A stretch of 64,000 bases of DNA, from assembly GCF_017498505.1 (NCBI RefSeq), contig NZ_CP071798.1, positions 1,550,001 to 1,614,000 of the forward strand. Reading direction: 5' to 3'. The notes beneath the pieces are model-generated. The model saw nothing but the letters and a program-made list of their open reading frames with translations. It was not told where the DNA came from and ran no database searches. A program made the translations under genes and the position numbers. This document shows, piece by piece, positions 63,927 to 64,000 of the stretch (position 1 is the first letter of the stretch; each line of letters starts with the position of its first letter). The DNA is from Sporosarcina sp. Te-1. GTDB lineage: Bacteria > Bacillota > Bacilli > Bacillales_A > Planococcaceae.

Positions 63927-64000
63927 TTAAGCACCTCCTTTAATTACCTCTCTACTTTTCTTGTTTTCAATTAATAGGATGAATAAGCTTGCAAGGATTA
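63927..64000 (-). CDS. C-terminal end of a membrane protein, probably the bacteriocin-associated (DUF1430) immunity/export protein
   Basis: Only the last 24 codons are in the window: ILASLFILLIENKKSREVIK then GGA and stop at 63927. A hydrophobic helix followed by ENKK-x-x-x-x-x-KGG fits the end of DUF1430 bacteriocin-associated integral membrane proteins that precede this ATPase. The stop is two bases from the ATPase start. Identity depends on sequence beyond the edge. Confidence 0.6.
   Translation of the reverse strand, partial: ILASLFILLIENKKSREVIKGGA

Overview
The window looks like chromosome of a low-to-moderate GC, endospore-forming member of the Bacillales, probably in or near Planococcaceae (Sporosarcina-like). 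The reasons are blocks of genes in the same order as in Bacillus subtilis (yutJ-yuzB-yutFED-lipA, yunB/yunDEF, sufCDSUB, metNPQ followed by yusE-yusF-gcvH-yusI-fadE-fadA-fadN), AGGAGG-type ribosome binding sites, sporulation genes (yunB, a BclA-like spore-surface protein) and a candidate sigma-B promoter. The genus is inference; no rRNA is present.

Left edge to about 11 kb: the C-terminal part of a tyrosine recombinase abuts the 3' end of a type-II NADH dehydrogenase-like gene, so an integrated element probably lies to the left. Then come yut/yun housekeeping genes, lipoyl synthase, and a sodium:neurotransmitter-family methionine/alanine importer with a tiny 35-residue partner subunit too short for usual gene finding. 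11.6-21.4 kb: a phosphonate/phosphite-type ABC importer (phnD-C-E-E) divergent from a 5'-nucleotidase-family phosphoesterase, then a two-component system divergent from a BcrA-type ABC exporter plus a DUF4097 protein, closed by a striking 84-nt hairpin.

21.6-44 kb: a VOC protein, a collagen-less BclA-domain protein with a Cys-rich head, the complete suf Fe-S assembly operon (with a Fur-like box), a dicarboxylate/amino-acid symporter, metNPQ under a SAM (S-box) riboswitch, a thioredoxin-like protein, a toprim protein, gcvH, an ArsC/Spx-like protein, and the fadN-fadA-fadE beta-oxidation operon behind a near-consensus FadR operator. Then come a YtpP-like thioredoxin, a STAS protein, a C39-like peptidase, a 5'-3' exonuclease and a FAD oxidoreductase.

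44-64 kb is more accessory and shows gene decay. A P-loop kinase is split by an amber codon, a DUF2441-type gene has an internal deletion, a small lipoprotein is split by another amber codon, a YHYH-domain surface protein carries two frameshifts (one in a T9 tract), and a prolyl-4-hydroxylase gene has a decayed tandem copy. Intact items include hutH, a Gly/Phe/Pro-rich collagen-like protein, a putative peptide-salvage operon (dipeptide epimerase, DUF819 transporter, S15-type peptidase), a general stress protein, and a quinone/catechol-stress cluster (nitroreductase, ring-cleaving dioxygenase, FMN reductase, MarR regulator, YceI) linked by three copies of an MhqR-type operator. The right edge enters a lactococcin-972-type bacteriocin export locus.

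No rRNA, tRNA, CRISPR array or intact insertion sequence was seen. I found no clearly new defence or mobile system. The most interesting leads are the MhqR-type operator set, the GFPG-repeat protein together with the prolyl hydroxylase, the epimerase/DUF819/S15 operon, the 84-nt hairpin, and the cluster of recently broken genes.
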